NCBI GenBank assembly: GCA_036501535.1
Contig: DASYAE010000079.1
Location: 1-48,497, forward strand
Direction of reading: 5' to 3'
Length of the DNA: 48,497 bases
DNA from: DASYAE01 sp036501535
Lineage (GTDB): Bacteria; Actinomycetota; Actinomycetes; Streptomycetales; Catenulisporaceae
Part shown: positions 24,528-31,910 of the stretch, piece by piece
How the letters are laid out: every line of letters begins with the position of its first letter
Position numbering within the stretch: the first letter of the stretch is position 1
Made by a program: the position numbers and the translations under genes
Notes under the pieces: generated by a model
The model's input: the letters and a program-made list of their open reading frames with translations, nothing else
Database searches by the model: none
What the model was told of the DNA's origin: nothing

Positions 24528-25490
24528 GTGGCCCCGACCACACCTCTGACCACCCCGTTCACCGCCGAGTCCACCGCCGCCGAGGTGCTTGCGGGCGTCG
24601 ACCTGACCGGCCGGCGCGCCATCGTGACCGGCGGGGCGTCCGGCATCGGCATCGAGACCGCCCGCGCCCTGGCGGACGCCGGAGCGGAGGTCACCCTCGC
24701 GGTGCGCGACACCGCCGCGGGCGAGCGCACCGCCAAGGACCTCACCGAGGGCGCCGCGCCCGGCGCCGGCCGAGTGCACGTCGCCCGCCTGGACCTGGCC
24801 GACCTCGCCTCGGTCGCCGAGTTCGCCGACGCCTGGCAGGGCCCGCTGCACATCCTCGTCGACAACGCCGGGGTGATGGCGTGCCCTGAGGCGCACACGC
24901 CGCAGGGCTGGGAGCTGCAGTTCGCCACCAACCACCTCGGCCACTTCGCGCTGGCCAACCGCCTGCACCCGGCCCTGGCCGCGGCCGGCGCGGCCCGGGT
25001 CGCCTCGGTCAGCTCCAGCGCGCACCTGCGCTCCCCGGTCGTGTTCGAGGACATCCACTTCCGCGAGCGCGCCTACGAGCCCTGGGCCGCCTACGGCCAG
25101 TCGAAGACGGCGAACGTGCTCTTCGCGGTCGAGGCCGGCCGGCGCTGGGCGGCCGACGGCATCGAGGTCAATGCCCTGATGCCGGGCGGCATCCGGACGA
25201 ACCTCCAGCGGCACGTCAGCGACGAGGAGCTGAACCGCCTGCGGGCGGCGGCGACCGCCCCGGGCGAGTCGGCGCCGAGCTGGAAGACCCCGGAGCAGGG
25301 TGCTGCGACCTCGGTGCTGGTCGCCGCCTCGCCGCTGGTCGCCGGGGTGACCGGACGCTACTTCGAGGACTGCAACGAGGCCGCGCTGAACCAGCCGGGC
25401 AGCCGCCACGGCGTGGCCGCCTATGCGCTCGACCCCGAGGCGGCCGAGCGGCTGTGGCAGGTCTCCGAGGAGACGATCGCAAGGCACTGA
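24528..25490 (+). CDS. Short-chain dehydrogenase/reductase
   Basis: 320 residues from GTG 24528, with AAGGAG five bases upstream. The Rossmann motif is intact in IVTGGASGIGIETARAL (TGxxxGIG), with LDLADLASV, the NAGVM motif, and the active-site YGQSK (Tyr and Lys of YxxxK) preceded by the catalytic Ser in VSSSAH. Length and motifs match the retinol-dehydrogenase-like SDR group, which uses NADP(H). Regulated, by position, by the divergent TetR. Substrate unknown. Confidence 0.92.
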   Translation: MAPTTPLTTPFTAESTAAEVLAGVDLTGRRAIVTGGASGIGIETARALADAGAEVTLAVRDTAAGERTAKDLTEGAAPGAGRVHVARLDLADLASVAEFADAWQGPLHILVDNAGVMACPEAHTPQGWELQFATNHLGHFALANRLHPALAAAGAARVASVSSSAHLRSPVVFEDIHFRERAYEPWAAYGQSKTANVLFAVEAGRRWAADGIEVNALMPGGIRTNLQRHVSDEELNRLRAAATAPGESAPSWKTPEQGAATSVLVAASPLVAGVTGRYFEDCNEAALNQPGSRHGVAAYALDPEAAERLWQVSEETIARH

Positions 25491-25524
25491 AGCGGGCCGG
25501 CCGCGCCGGATCCGGACCGCGCTG

Positions 25525-26550
25525 TCAGCTCCAGTGCGCGATCACGTCGCGGCCGAACCGCTCCATCTCCCGGTGCTGCGGCGAGAACTGGAGCAGCAGC
25601 AGGTCGACGCCGACCCGCCGGTACTCGCGGATCCGCTCGCTGATGGTGCGCGGCGTGCCGACCAGGCCGGTGCGCAGCCCGCGGTTCGAGACGCCGTACT
25701 CCTCCATCGAGACCTGCGACTCCAGTTGCGAGCCCTCGACGAAGTCGCGGTACGAGGCGTAGGCCTCGGGCGAGGAGCGCACGTCCAGGATCCGGGCCCG
25801 CTCGGCCTCGGCCTGCTCCTCGGTGTCCCGGCAGATGACGTACCCTGCGACGCCGAAGGAGAGCGGGGGCAGCCCGGCCGCGTCCCGGCGGGCCCGCATG
25901 TCGGCGATCTTCGCGCCGATGACCTCCGGCGCGTCGCCGTGCATGACGTAGGCGTCGCCCTGTGCGGTGATCACCTGCTTGGCGCGCGGCGACTCGCCGC
26001 CCATGTAGACCGGCGGGACCCGGCTCGGCTTGGGCTCGAGCACGGTGCCCTCGAGCCGGTAGAGCGGGCCGTCGTGGGTGACGCCGTCCTCGCGCAGCAG
26101 CCGCCCGACGAGGCCGAGCCATTCCTCGGTGCGGGCGTAGCGCGCGTCGTGCACGTCGAAGTCGACCCCGTACTGCGCGGCCTCGTCCTTCCACCAGGAG
26201 GAGACCACGTTCAGGCTGACCCGGCCCGGCGCGATGGTGTCAAGGGTCGAAATCGCCTTGGCGGCCAGCGCGGGCGCGTGGTAGTTCGGGCGCACGGCGA
26301 GCATCAGCTCGAGTCTCGAGGTGACCGCGGCGACGGCGGGGGCGAGGGTCCAGCAGTCCAGCGACGGTGCGCGGTGCCCCTTGATGTCGTTGAGGTTCAG
26401 CTCGGCGATCAGCGAGAGGTCGAAGCCCTGTTGTTCGCTGGCCACCGCCAGGTCCCGGACGTACGGCCAGGCGATGCTCATCTCCTCGTCGGCGACGTTG
26501 CGCAGCCAACCGCCGAAGATCGGCATCCAGTACCCGAAGCGCATCGGCAT
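25525..26550 (-). CDS. LLM-class flavin-dependent monooxygenase
   Basis: 341 residues from ATG 26550 (ATG 26544 also possible). A bacterial-luciferase-like TIM barrel: MRFGYWMPIFGGWL at the start, the FMN-binding stretch LAPAVAAVTSRLELMLAVRP, SLNVVSSWWKDEAAQYG, and VYMGGESPRAKQV. The C-terminus GTPRTISERIREYRRVGVD is characteristic of SsuD and dimethyl-sulfone monooxygenase relatives. It would need reduced flavin from a separate reductase, not found here. It converges with the dehydrogenase gene (34 bases between stops). A sulfonate or sulfone substrate is possible but only by family. Confidence 0.88.
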   Translation of the reverse strand: MPMRFGYWMPIFGGWLRNVADEEMSIAWPYVRDLAVASEQQGFDLSLIAELNLNDIKGHRAPSLDCWTLAPAVAAVTSRLELMLAVRPNYHAPALAAKAISTLDTIAPGRVSLNVVSSWWKDEAAQYGVDFDVHDARYARTEEWLGLVGRLLREDGVTHDGPLYRLEGTVLEPKPSRVPPVYMGGESPRAKQVITAQGDAYVMHGDAPEVIGAKIADMRARRDAAGLPPLSFGVAGYVICRDTEEQAEAERARILDVRSSPEAYASYRDFVEGSQLESQVSMEEYGVSNRGLRTGLVGTPRTISERIREYRRVGVDLLLLQFSPQHREMERFGRDVIAHWS

Positions 26551-26633
26551 GTCCTCTGTCCGTTCCCAGGTCCCCAGGTCTTGCCGCCAGGCTACGGCCC
26601 GCCGGGAGCGGCAGCCAGGCTCGGGGCGGGCCC

Positions 26634-27566
26634 TCAGTCGCCCACTCTCACGACGATCTTGCCACGCGCGTGCCCGTCCTCCACCGCCCGCAGGGCCTCC
26701 GGCGCCTCCTCGAGCGGATATGTCGCGGTGACGAGCGGGTCGAAGACGCCCTGCGCGGTCCACCCGGCGATCCGGTCGAGCACGGCGCGCCGGCGGTCCC
26801 GCTCGACCGGGACCCCGCCGAGCCGGGCCGCGGTCAGCCGGTCCCCGGCCGTGACCAGCTTCGACCGGTTCTCCAGGAGCACCGCCACCGCCTCCAGGTG
26901 CGCGCCGCCGACCAGGTCGAAGATCGCGTCGACGGCGCCCCCGCCGATGCCGCCGGCCGCGGCGCGGATCCGGTCCGCGACGTCCGGTCCGGGCTCGACG
27001 TACACGACGCCGAGCGCTTCGACGAACTCCTTCTTCTGCGCGCCGGCGGTCCCGATCACGTTCAGGCCGGCGCGCCGGGCGATCTGCGCGGCCGCGACGC
27101 CGACACCGCCGCCGACGCCGGTGACCAGCAGCGTCGAGCCGGGCGCGAGGCCGGCCTGCGCCACGCCGTCGTGGGCGGTGGGCCCGGCGATCGTCAGCGC
27201 CGCCGCGTCGGTGAACGACACGGACGGCGGCTTGCGCGCGGCGAATTCAGCGGAGAGCACCGCGTATTCGGCATAGGCGCCGGTCACCGCCGAGCCGAAG
27301 ACCGCGTCGCCGGCCGCGAAGCCCTCGGTCTGCGGCCCCAGCTGCTCGACCACGCCCGCGGCCTCGGCTCCGAACACGACCGGGAAGACGTCACCGGGCG
27401 CGCCCGGGCGGTTGAACCCGGCGCGCCGCTTCCAGTCGACCGGGTTGACGCCCGCCGCCCGCACCGCCACCAGCACCTGGCCGGGTCCCGGAATCGGGCG
27501 CGGGACCTCGTCGAAGGCCTCGACCTCGGGTCCGCCGTGCGCGGTGTAAACGTACGCCTTGGGCAT
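26634..27566 (-). CDS. NADP-dependent quinone-oxidoreductase-like MDR enzyme
   Basis: 310 residues from ATG 27566, with GAGG about eight bases upstream. Zinc-free medium-chain dehydrogenase: the N-terminus MPKAYVYTAHGGPEVEAF, AAGVNPVDWKRRAG, FGAEAAGVVEQLG, then the nucleotide-binding LLVTGVGGGVGVAAAQIARR. No structural or catalytic zinc ligands are seen, as expected for quinone reductases. It precedes the flavin monooxygenase on the same strand, with 83 bases between, and could be co-transcribed with it. Substrate unknown. Confidence 0.9.
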   Translation of the reverse strand: MPKAYVYTAHGGPEVEAFDEVPRPIPGPGQVLVAVRAAGVNPVDWKRRAGFNRPGAPGDVFPVVFGAEAAGVVEQLGPQTEGFAAGDAVFGSAVTGAYAEYAVLSAEFAARKPPSVSFTDAAALTIAGPTAHDGVAQAGLAPGSTLLVTGVGGGVGVAAAQIARRAGLNVIGTAGAQKKEFVEALGVVYVEPGPDVADRIRAAAGGIGGGAVDAIFDLVGGAHLEAVAVLLENRSKLVTAGDRLTAARLGGVPVERDRRRAVLDRIAGWTAQGVFDPLVTATYPLEEAPEALRAVEDGHARGKIVVRVGD

Positions 27567-27823
27567 CAGTGACCTCACTTCGTTCAAGTCGTCGTTCCCT
27601 GCTTCGCCGTCGCGCGCCGCCCGCTCGACCCGGCCCGGCCCGTCTCTCTCTTCCCCGCCCCGCGCCGGTCATCGCTGCCGGCTGCTCCATTCGGCGGCCG
27701 GGGTGGTCCCGGAGTCGAGCGGCGCCCGTTGACGCTTGGTCAAGTCCCCATTTCTCCCTCCCGTGTCCGGCGGCGCCCCGGGCCCGCGTTCCCTCCCCCA
27801 TGCCGATCAGGAAGCAACCCGCA

Positions 27824-29056
27824 ATGCTGAAAAGATCACTGGCCCTCTCCGCCGCGGCGGTGCTGGGCACCGGCGGCGTCGTGACCGCCGTCGCGCTGGG
27901 CGTGGCCACGACGGCCAACGCGGCATCCAGCGCGTGGCCGGCGCACGTCTTCGCGCCCTACGTGGACACCGGCCTGAGCAACACGACCCTGACCACGGTC
28001 GCCGCCGACTACGGCACCAAGTACTTCGAGCTCGCATTCGTCAACGGCGGCGGCTGCCAGTGGAGCCTGCCCAACGAGTCCGGCTGGCAGTCGCAGATCT
28101 CCGCGCTGCAGGCCGAGGGCGGCGACGTGAGCGTCTCGTTCGGCGGCTACACCGTGGACAGCGACGCGACCGACCTCGGCGCGCAGTGCTCCTCGGCCTC
28201 CGCCATGGCCGCCCAGGTCGAGAACGTCGTCACCACCCTCAACGTCACCCACCTCGACTTCGACATCGAATCCAACGAGCAGACCGACACCGGCGACCTG
28301 AACCTGACCGCGCAGGCCCTGGCCCAGGTCGACTCGTGGGGCAGCAGCACCGGCCGCAGCCTGAACATCTCGTACACCATCCCGGTGCTGCCCTCCGGCT
28401 TCACCTCGGAGGGCCTGGGCGTCATCCAGGCCGCGGCGAACAACGGCTTCCGGCCGAACGTCGTCAACATCATGTCGATGGACTACGGGACTTCGGGCAC
28501 GGAGATGGGCAGCGCCGCGAACCAGGCGCTGAGCGCCGCCGCCGGCCAGGTCGCCTCCGTGTTCGGGATCTCCGCCTCCTCGGCGACGGCGATGATGGGC
28601 AACACCCCGATGATCGGCCAGAACGACTCGCCGGGCGAGATCTTCACGCTCGCCGACGCGTCCACGGTCGAGTCCTACGCGGCGCAGCAGGGCATCGCCA
28701 TGCTGTCGTTCTGGTCCGAGGGCCGCGACAACGGCGGCTGCCCCGGGCAGACATCGGCCAGCTCGACCTGCAGCGGGCTGAGCCAGAACAGCGGCGCCTT
28801 CACGCAGGCCTTCCAGGCCTTCACCAGCGGCGGCAGCACGCCGCCGACGTCCCCGCCGCCGACGTCGTCGTCCCCGTCCAGCTCGCCGACCGGCGGCAGC
28901 GGCGGATCGTGCGCGGCGGCGTGGGTCAACAACAACGCGTACGTCTCCGGCAACGAGGTCTCGTACAACGGCGACAACTGGACCGCGAACCAGTGGAACT
29001 ACGACGAGGTGCCCGGCGGCGCCTCGGGTGCCTGGAACAACGACGGGGCCTGCTGA
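27824..29056 (+). CDS. Secreted GH18 chitinase with C-terminal chitin-binding module
   Basis: 410 residues from ATG 27824, with AGGAAG nine bases upstream; ATG 27800 is in frame but lacks a ribosome site. The signal peptide is residues 1-33. The catalytic domain contains the GH18 motif as HLDFDIES, with D145, D147 and the acid E149 of DxDxE, plus VSFGGYT and MSMDYG strands. A Pro/Ser/Thr linker (about 330-360) joins a CBM5/12 module (CAAAWVNNNAYVSG to the final Cys). It hydrolyses chitin outside the cell. A TTGACG box (27729) and a TTGGTCAAGTCCCC stretch with weak similarity to chitinase direct-repeat/DasR sites lie about 90 bases upstream. Confidence 0.92.
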   Translation: MLKRSLALSAAAVLGTGGVVTAVALGVATTANAASSAWPAHVFAPYVDTGLSNTTLTTVAADYGTKYFELAFVNGGGCQWSLPNESGWQSQISALQAEGGDVSVSFGGYTVDSDATDLGAQCSSASAMAAQVENVVTTLNVTHLDFDIESNEQTDTGDLNLTAQALAQVDSWGSSTGRSLNISYTIPVLPSGFTSEGLGVIQAAANNGFRPNVVNIMSMDYGTSGTEMGSAANQALSAAAGQVASVFGISASSATAMMGNTPMIGQNDSPGEIFTLADASTVESYAAQQGIAMLSFWSEGRDNGGCPGQTSASSTCSGLSQNSGAFTQAFQAFTSGGSTPPTSPPPTSSSPSSSPTGGSGGSCAAAWVNNNAYVSGNEVSYNGDNWTANQWNYDEVPGGASGAWNNDGAC

Positions 29057-29075
29057 CCGGCTCCGCTGACCGACG

Positions 29076-29112
29076 GGCCGCGCGCTCGGGGCGATCCCCC
29101 GGCCGCGCGGCC
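29076..29112. terminator. Compound hairpin terminator after the chitinase gene
   Basis: GGCCGCGCG (29076-29084) pairs with CGCGCGGCC (29104-29112), and an inner CGGGG/CCCCG stem fills the loop. It begins 20 bases after the stop codon. Confidence 0.7.
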
Positions 29113-29183
29113 TGTCATCGTCGCGGCTGCTTCGCCATGAGCAGAATCGTTGGCGCCCGCGGCCGCCGTCACGGTCCAATGGA

Positions 29184-29351
29184 ATGGTGGCGACGGCGGC
29201 ATACGACGAGATCGCGGACTGGTACGAGGAACAGTTCCTCAGCTCCCAGCGGTCGGACCCGGGAGCGCGCGATCACTACCCGCTCGGCATCGGCCGGGCG
29301 CTGCGCGATCTCCGCGGTTCGGCCGCCCGATCGCTAGATTGTCGTCCATGA
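29184..29351 (+). pseudogene. N-terminal remnant of a SAM-dependent methyltransferase gene
   Basis: A 55-residue frame begins ATG GTG GCG and reads MVATAAYDEIADWYEEQFLS, ending in PLGIGRALRDLRGSAARSLD and a stop. This is the conserved lead-in of a class I methyltransferase family, in which the segment GRALRDLL...CLDVGCGTG follows. The frame stops exactly where the SAM-binding motif I should appear, and the next gene's ATG (29348) lies inside the last codons. The rest of the enzyme is missing, so this is a truncated remnant or deletion scar rather than a working gene. Confidence 0.65.
29335..29348 (+). promoter_or_regulatory. -10 element for a leaderless transcript
   Basis: TAGATT (29335-29340) followed by seven bases and the ATG at 29348. 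No ribosome site precedes the start codon. The element lies within the methyltransferase remnant. Confidence 0.55.
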
Positions 29352-30430
29352 CCAACGCAGCGACCTTCGGCATCGTCGGCAGCGGCTGGCGGTCCGAGTT
29401 CTTCGTCCGGCTGGCCCGGCTGCTCCCGGAGCGGTTGACGCTCGTCGGCGCGGCGGTCCGGCGGTCGGAGGCGGCCGAGCAGGTGGCGCAGCGCTGGGGC
29501 GTGCCGACCTGCCTGTCCCCCGGCGAGCTGGTCCGCAAGCAGCATCCCGACTTCGTCGTCAGCAGCGTGTCGTGGGACTCGAACCCGCACGTCGTCGCGG
29601 AACTCGTGGAGAGCGGCACGAAGGTGCTCAGCGAGACCCCGCCGGCCCCAGATGCCGATGGGCTGCGGCGGCTGTGGGACCGCGTCGGGGCGCGGCAGGC
29701 GGTCCAGGTCGCCGAGCAGTACCTGCTGCTGCCGGGCCACGCGGCGCGCCGCACCCTCGTCGAGCGCGGCGTGATCGGCCAGGCCGCGAACGTCCAGATC
29801 TCCTCGACGCACATGTACCACGTGGTCTCCATGATGCGGGGCCTGCTCGGAGTCGGCCGCGGCCCGGTCTCGGCCATCGCGACCCGGACGACGGCGCCGC
29901 TGGTCAATCCGCTGACCAAGGACGGCTGGACCGACGACGACGCGCCGAAGCAGACCTCGACCACGCTCGCGGTGCTCGACTTCGGCGACGGCCGCAGCGG
30001 CGTGTACGACTTCACCGACAACCAGTGGCACAACCAGCTGCGCGCGCGCCGGATCGTGGTCCGCGGCAGCCGCGGCGAGATCGTGGACGACTCGGTGATC
30101 CGGCTGGCCGCGCCGCGCACGATCCTGCGCTCGCCGCTGGTGCGCTCGCAGCTCGGCCACGACCTGAACCTCGACGGCCACGACACCGAGCACATCGCCT
30201 TCGAGGGCGAGGTCGTCTACCGCAATCCGTTCCTGGGCCTGCGCCTGATGGATGAAGAGATCGCGATCGCGACGATCCTGACCGCGACCGGCGCGTGGGC
30301 GCGGGACGAGGGCCCGGCGCCGTATCCGCTGGCGGACGCCTGCCAGGACCACCTGGTGTCGCTGGCCGTCGAACAGGCCGCGGCGAGCGGGCAGCGGGTG
30401 GCTACGGACGTCGAGGCTTGGGCCGACTGA
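29348..30430 (+). CDS. Gfo/Idh/MocA-family NAD(P)-dependent oxidoreductase
   Basis: 360 residues from ATG 29348. The N-terminal Rossmann domain has FGIVGSGWRSEFFVRLARLL (GxGxx pattern), PDFVVSSVSWDSNPHVVAEL and the conserved LSETPPAPD, where related enzymes have an EKP motif; here it reads ETP, so the usual catalytic Lys is replaced. The C-terminal alpha/beta domain includes VAEQYLLLPGHAARRTLVE. Family members act on sugars, inositols or their derivatives. The substrate is unknown, and the missing Lys may indicate unusual chemistry or a non-catalytic role. Appears leaderless. Confidence 0.87.
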   Translation: MTNAATFGIVGSGWRSEFFVRLARLLPERLTLVGAAVRRSEAAEQVAQRWGVPTCLSPGELVRKQHPDFVVSSVSWDSNPHVVAELVESGTKVLSETPPAPDADGLRRLWDRVGARQAVQVAEQYLLLPGHAARRTLVERGVIGQAANVQISSTHMYHVVSMMRGLLGVGRGPVSAIATRTTAPLVNPLTKDGWTDDDAPKQTSTTLAVLDFGDGRSGVYDFTDNQWHNQLRARRIVVRGSRGEIVDDSVIRLAAPRTILRSPLVRSQLGHDLNLDGHDTEHIAFEGEVVYRNPFLGLRLMDEEIAIATILTATGAWARDEGPAPYPLADACQDHLVSLAVEQAAASGQRVATDVEAWAD

Positions 30431-30449
30431 GCGACGCTGAATGCGCAGC

Positions 30450-30499
30450 GCCCAAGCGCCCGAACGACGTATAGCGCAGGCGCATCGTTACGCTTGGGC
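30450..30499. promoter_or_regulatory. Inverted repeat flanking the promoter of a TetR gene
   Basis: GCCCAAGCG (30450-30458) and CGCTTGGGC (30491-30499) are perfect 9-bp complements separated by 32 bases. The right arm overlaps a -10 element TACGCT (30489-30494), which ends seven bases before ATG 30502, so the transcript is probably leaderless. The arrangement suits autorepression by the TetR protein through half-sites or looping. Confidence 0.6.
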
Positions 30500-30501
30500 C
30501 C

Positions 30502-31140
30502 ATGCGACGCGCGTTCGTGGAGGAGCCGAAGGAGCCGGCGGCGACCGGCGCGGCTCCCGCGCCGCGCCGCGCGCAGGTCCCCGAACGCCTGCTCGCGGTG
30601 GCGCTCAAGCTGTTCGCCGAACAGGGTTACGAGGGCACCTCGGTCCAGGAGATCGTCGCCGCCGCCGGCGTGACCAAAGGAGCGATGTACCACTACTTCG
30701 ACTCCAAGGACGACCTGCTCTACGCGATCTACCACCGGCTGCTGAGCCTCCAGTCGGAGCACCTCGACGCGATCGCCGACGGGCCGGGCACCGCGCAGTC
30801 CCGGGTCCGCGCGGCGGCCGTCGACGTGGTCGAGACGACGCTGGACTCGATCGACGAGGCGATCGTCTTCTTCCGCTCGATGCACATGCTCCCCTCGGAC
30901 AAGCAGTCCCTCGTGCGGGCCGAGCGGCGGCGATACCACGAGCGGTTCCGCGCCCTGGTCGAGGAGGGCCAGCGGGACGGCTCGTTCCGCGACGACGTGC
31001 CCTCGGACATCGCCGTGCACTTCTTCTTCGGCACGGTCAACCGGCTGGGCACCTGGTACCACCGGCACGGGAACCTGACGCGCAAGCAGATCGCCGAGCA
31101 CTACGCGGACCTGTTCCTCGGCGGGCTGCAGAAGGCCTGA
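30502..31140 (+). CDS. TetR-family transcriptional regulator
   Basis: 212 residues. A disordered Pro/Ala-rich lead of about 30 residues precedes the helix-turn-helix (LKLFAEQGYEGTSVQEIVAA, then TKGAMYHYFDSKDDLL). The C-terminal domain, with FFRSMHMLPSDKQSLVRAER and HFFFGTVNRLGTWYHRHGNL, resembles KstR2/FadR-like regulators that sense acyl-CoA esters. No lipid-metabolism gene is adjacent, so its targets may lie elsewhere. The gene is preceded by an inverted repeat over its own -10. Confidence 0.9.
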   Translation: MRRAFVEEPKEPAATGAAPAPRRAQVPERLLAVALKLFAEQGYEGTSVQEIVAAAGVTKGAMYHYFDSKDDLLYAIYHRLLSLQSEHLDAIADGPGTAQSRVRAAAVDVVETTLDSIDEAIVFFRSMHMLPSDKQSLVRAERRRYHERFRALVEEGQRDGSFRDDVPSDIAVHFFFGTVNRLGTWYHRHGNLTRKQIAEHYADLFLGGLQKA

Positions 31141-31158
31141 GCCGGCACGAGCGATGCT

Positions 31159-31178
31159 GTTACCCGGCGGTTACCCGG
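31159..31178 (+). promoter_or_regulatory. 11-bp-period direct repeat, likely OmpR-type regulator site
   Basis: GTTACCCGG occurs at 31159-31167 and 31170-31178, an 11-base repeat distance. Direct repeats at this period are the normal binding geometry for OmpR/PhoB-class response regulators, and one is encoded 70 bases downstream. Confidence 0.6.
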
Positions 31179-31247
31179 GGCCGGACATCCTTGGCCCGGA
31201 GGCGAGAGAGCGGGGCGGCGCCGGCGCCCGCCCGAGGAGGCTGCGCG

Positions 31248-31910
31248 ATGAGGGTCCTGCTGGTCGAAGACCACGAGGAGCTCGCCGAGACGGTCGCCGA
31301 CGTGCTGCGCGGCGAGGGGATGGCGGTCGACCTGGCGTTCGACGGCGCGGCCGCCCTGGAGCGCACCGGGGTCAACCGCTACGACGTGGTGGTGCTGGAC
31401 CGCGACCTGCCCGGCCTGCACGGCGACGAGGTGTGTCGCGCCCTGGTCGCCGCGCGCAGCCCGAGCCGGGTGCTCATGCTCACCGCGGCGGGCAGTGTCG
31501 AGGACCGCGTCGACGGGCTCGAACTCGGCGCCGACGACTACCTGCCCAAGCCGTTCGCCTTCACCGAGCTGGTCGCCCGGATCCGGGCGGTCTGCCGGCG
31601 CACCGGGCCGTCCCTGCCTACCATCCTGGCCTGCGCGGACGTGCGCCTGGACCCGGCCAGGCGGACCGCGATCCGGGCCGGCCGGCGGCTGGCGCTGAGT
31701 CCCAAGGAGTTCGCACTGCTCGAGCACCTCATGGCGGCCGGCGGCCGGATCGTCTCGGCCGAGGAGCTGCTGGAGCGGGTCTGGGACGAGGCGGCGGATC
31801 CGTTCACCGCCACCGTCAAGGTCACCATCGGCCGGCTGCGGGCCAAGCTGGGCGAGCCGCCGCTGATCGAGACGGTCCGCGAGGCCGGCTACCGGATCGG
31901 CGGATGCTGA
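31248..31910 (+). CDS. OmpR-family response regulator
   Basis: 220 residues from ATG 31248 behind GAGGAGG. The receiver domain has the acidic pair in VLLVEDHEE, phospho-acceptor D51 in VVLDRDLPG, T in MLTAAG and K in YLPKPFAF. The C-terminal winged helix (about 128-220) shows LALSPKEFALLEHLM and TVKVTIGRLRAKLG. It overlaps the histidine kinase gene by a few bases. The direct repeat upstream suggests autoregulation. The stimulus is unknown. Confidence 0.93.
   Translation: MRVLLVEDHEELAETVADVLRGEGMAVDLAFDGAAALERTGVNRYDVVVLDRDLPGLHGDEVCRALVAARSPSRVLMLTAAGSVEDRVDGLELGADDYLPKPFAFTELVARIRAVCRRTGPSLPTILACADVRLDPARRTAIRAGRRLALSPKEFALLEHLMAAGGRIVSAEELLERVWDEAADPFTATVKVTIGRLRAKLGEPPLIETVREAGYRIGGC

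Noticed and set aside
27721..27760. A DasR box in front of the chitinase gene
   Set aside because: TTGGTCAAGTCCCC resembles only part of the DasR or chitinase direct-repeat motif (about 9 of 12 bases of one half) and is not symmetric enough to claim.
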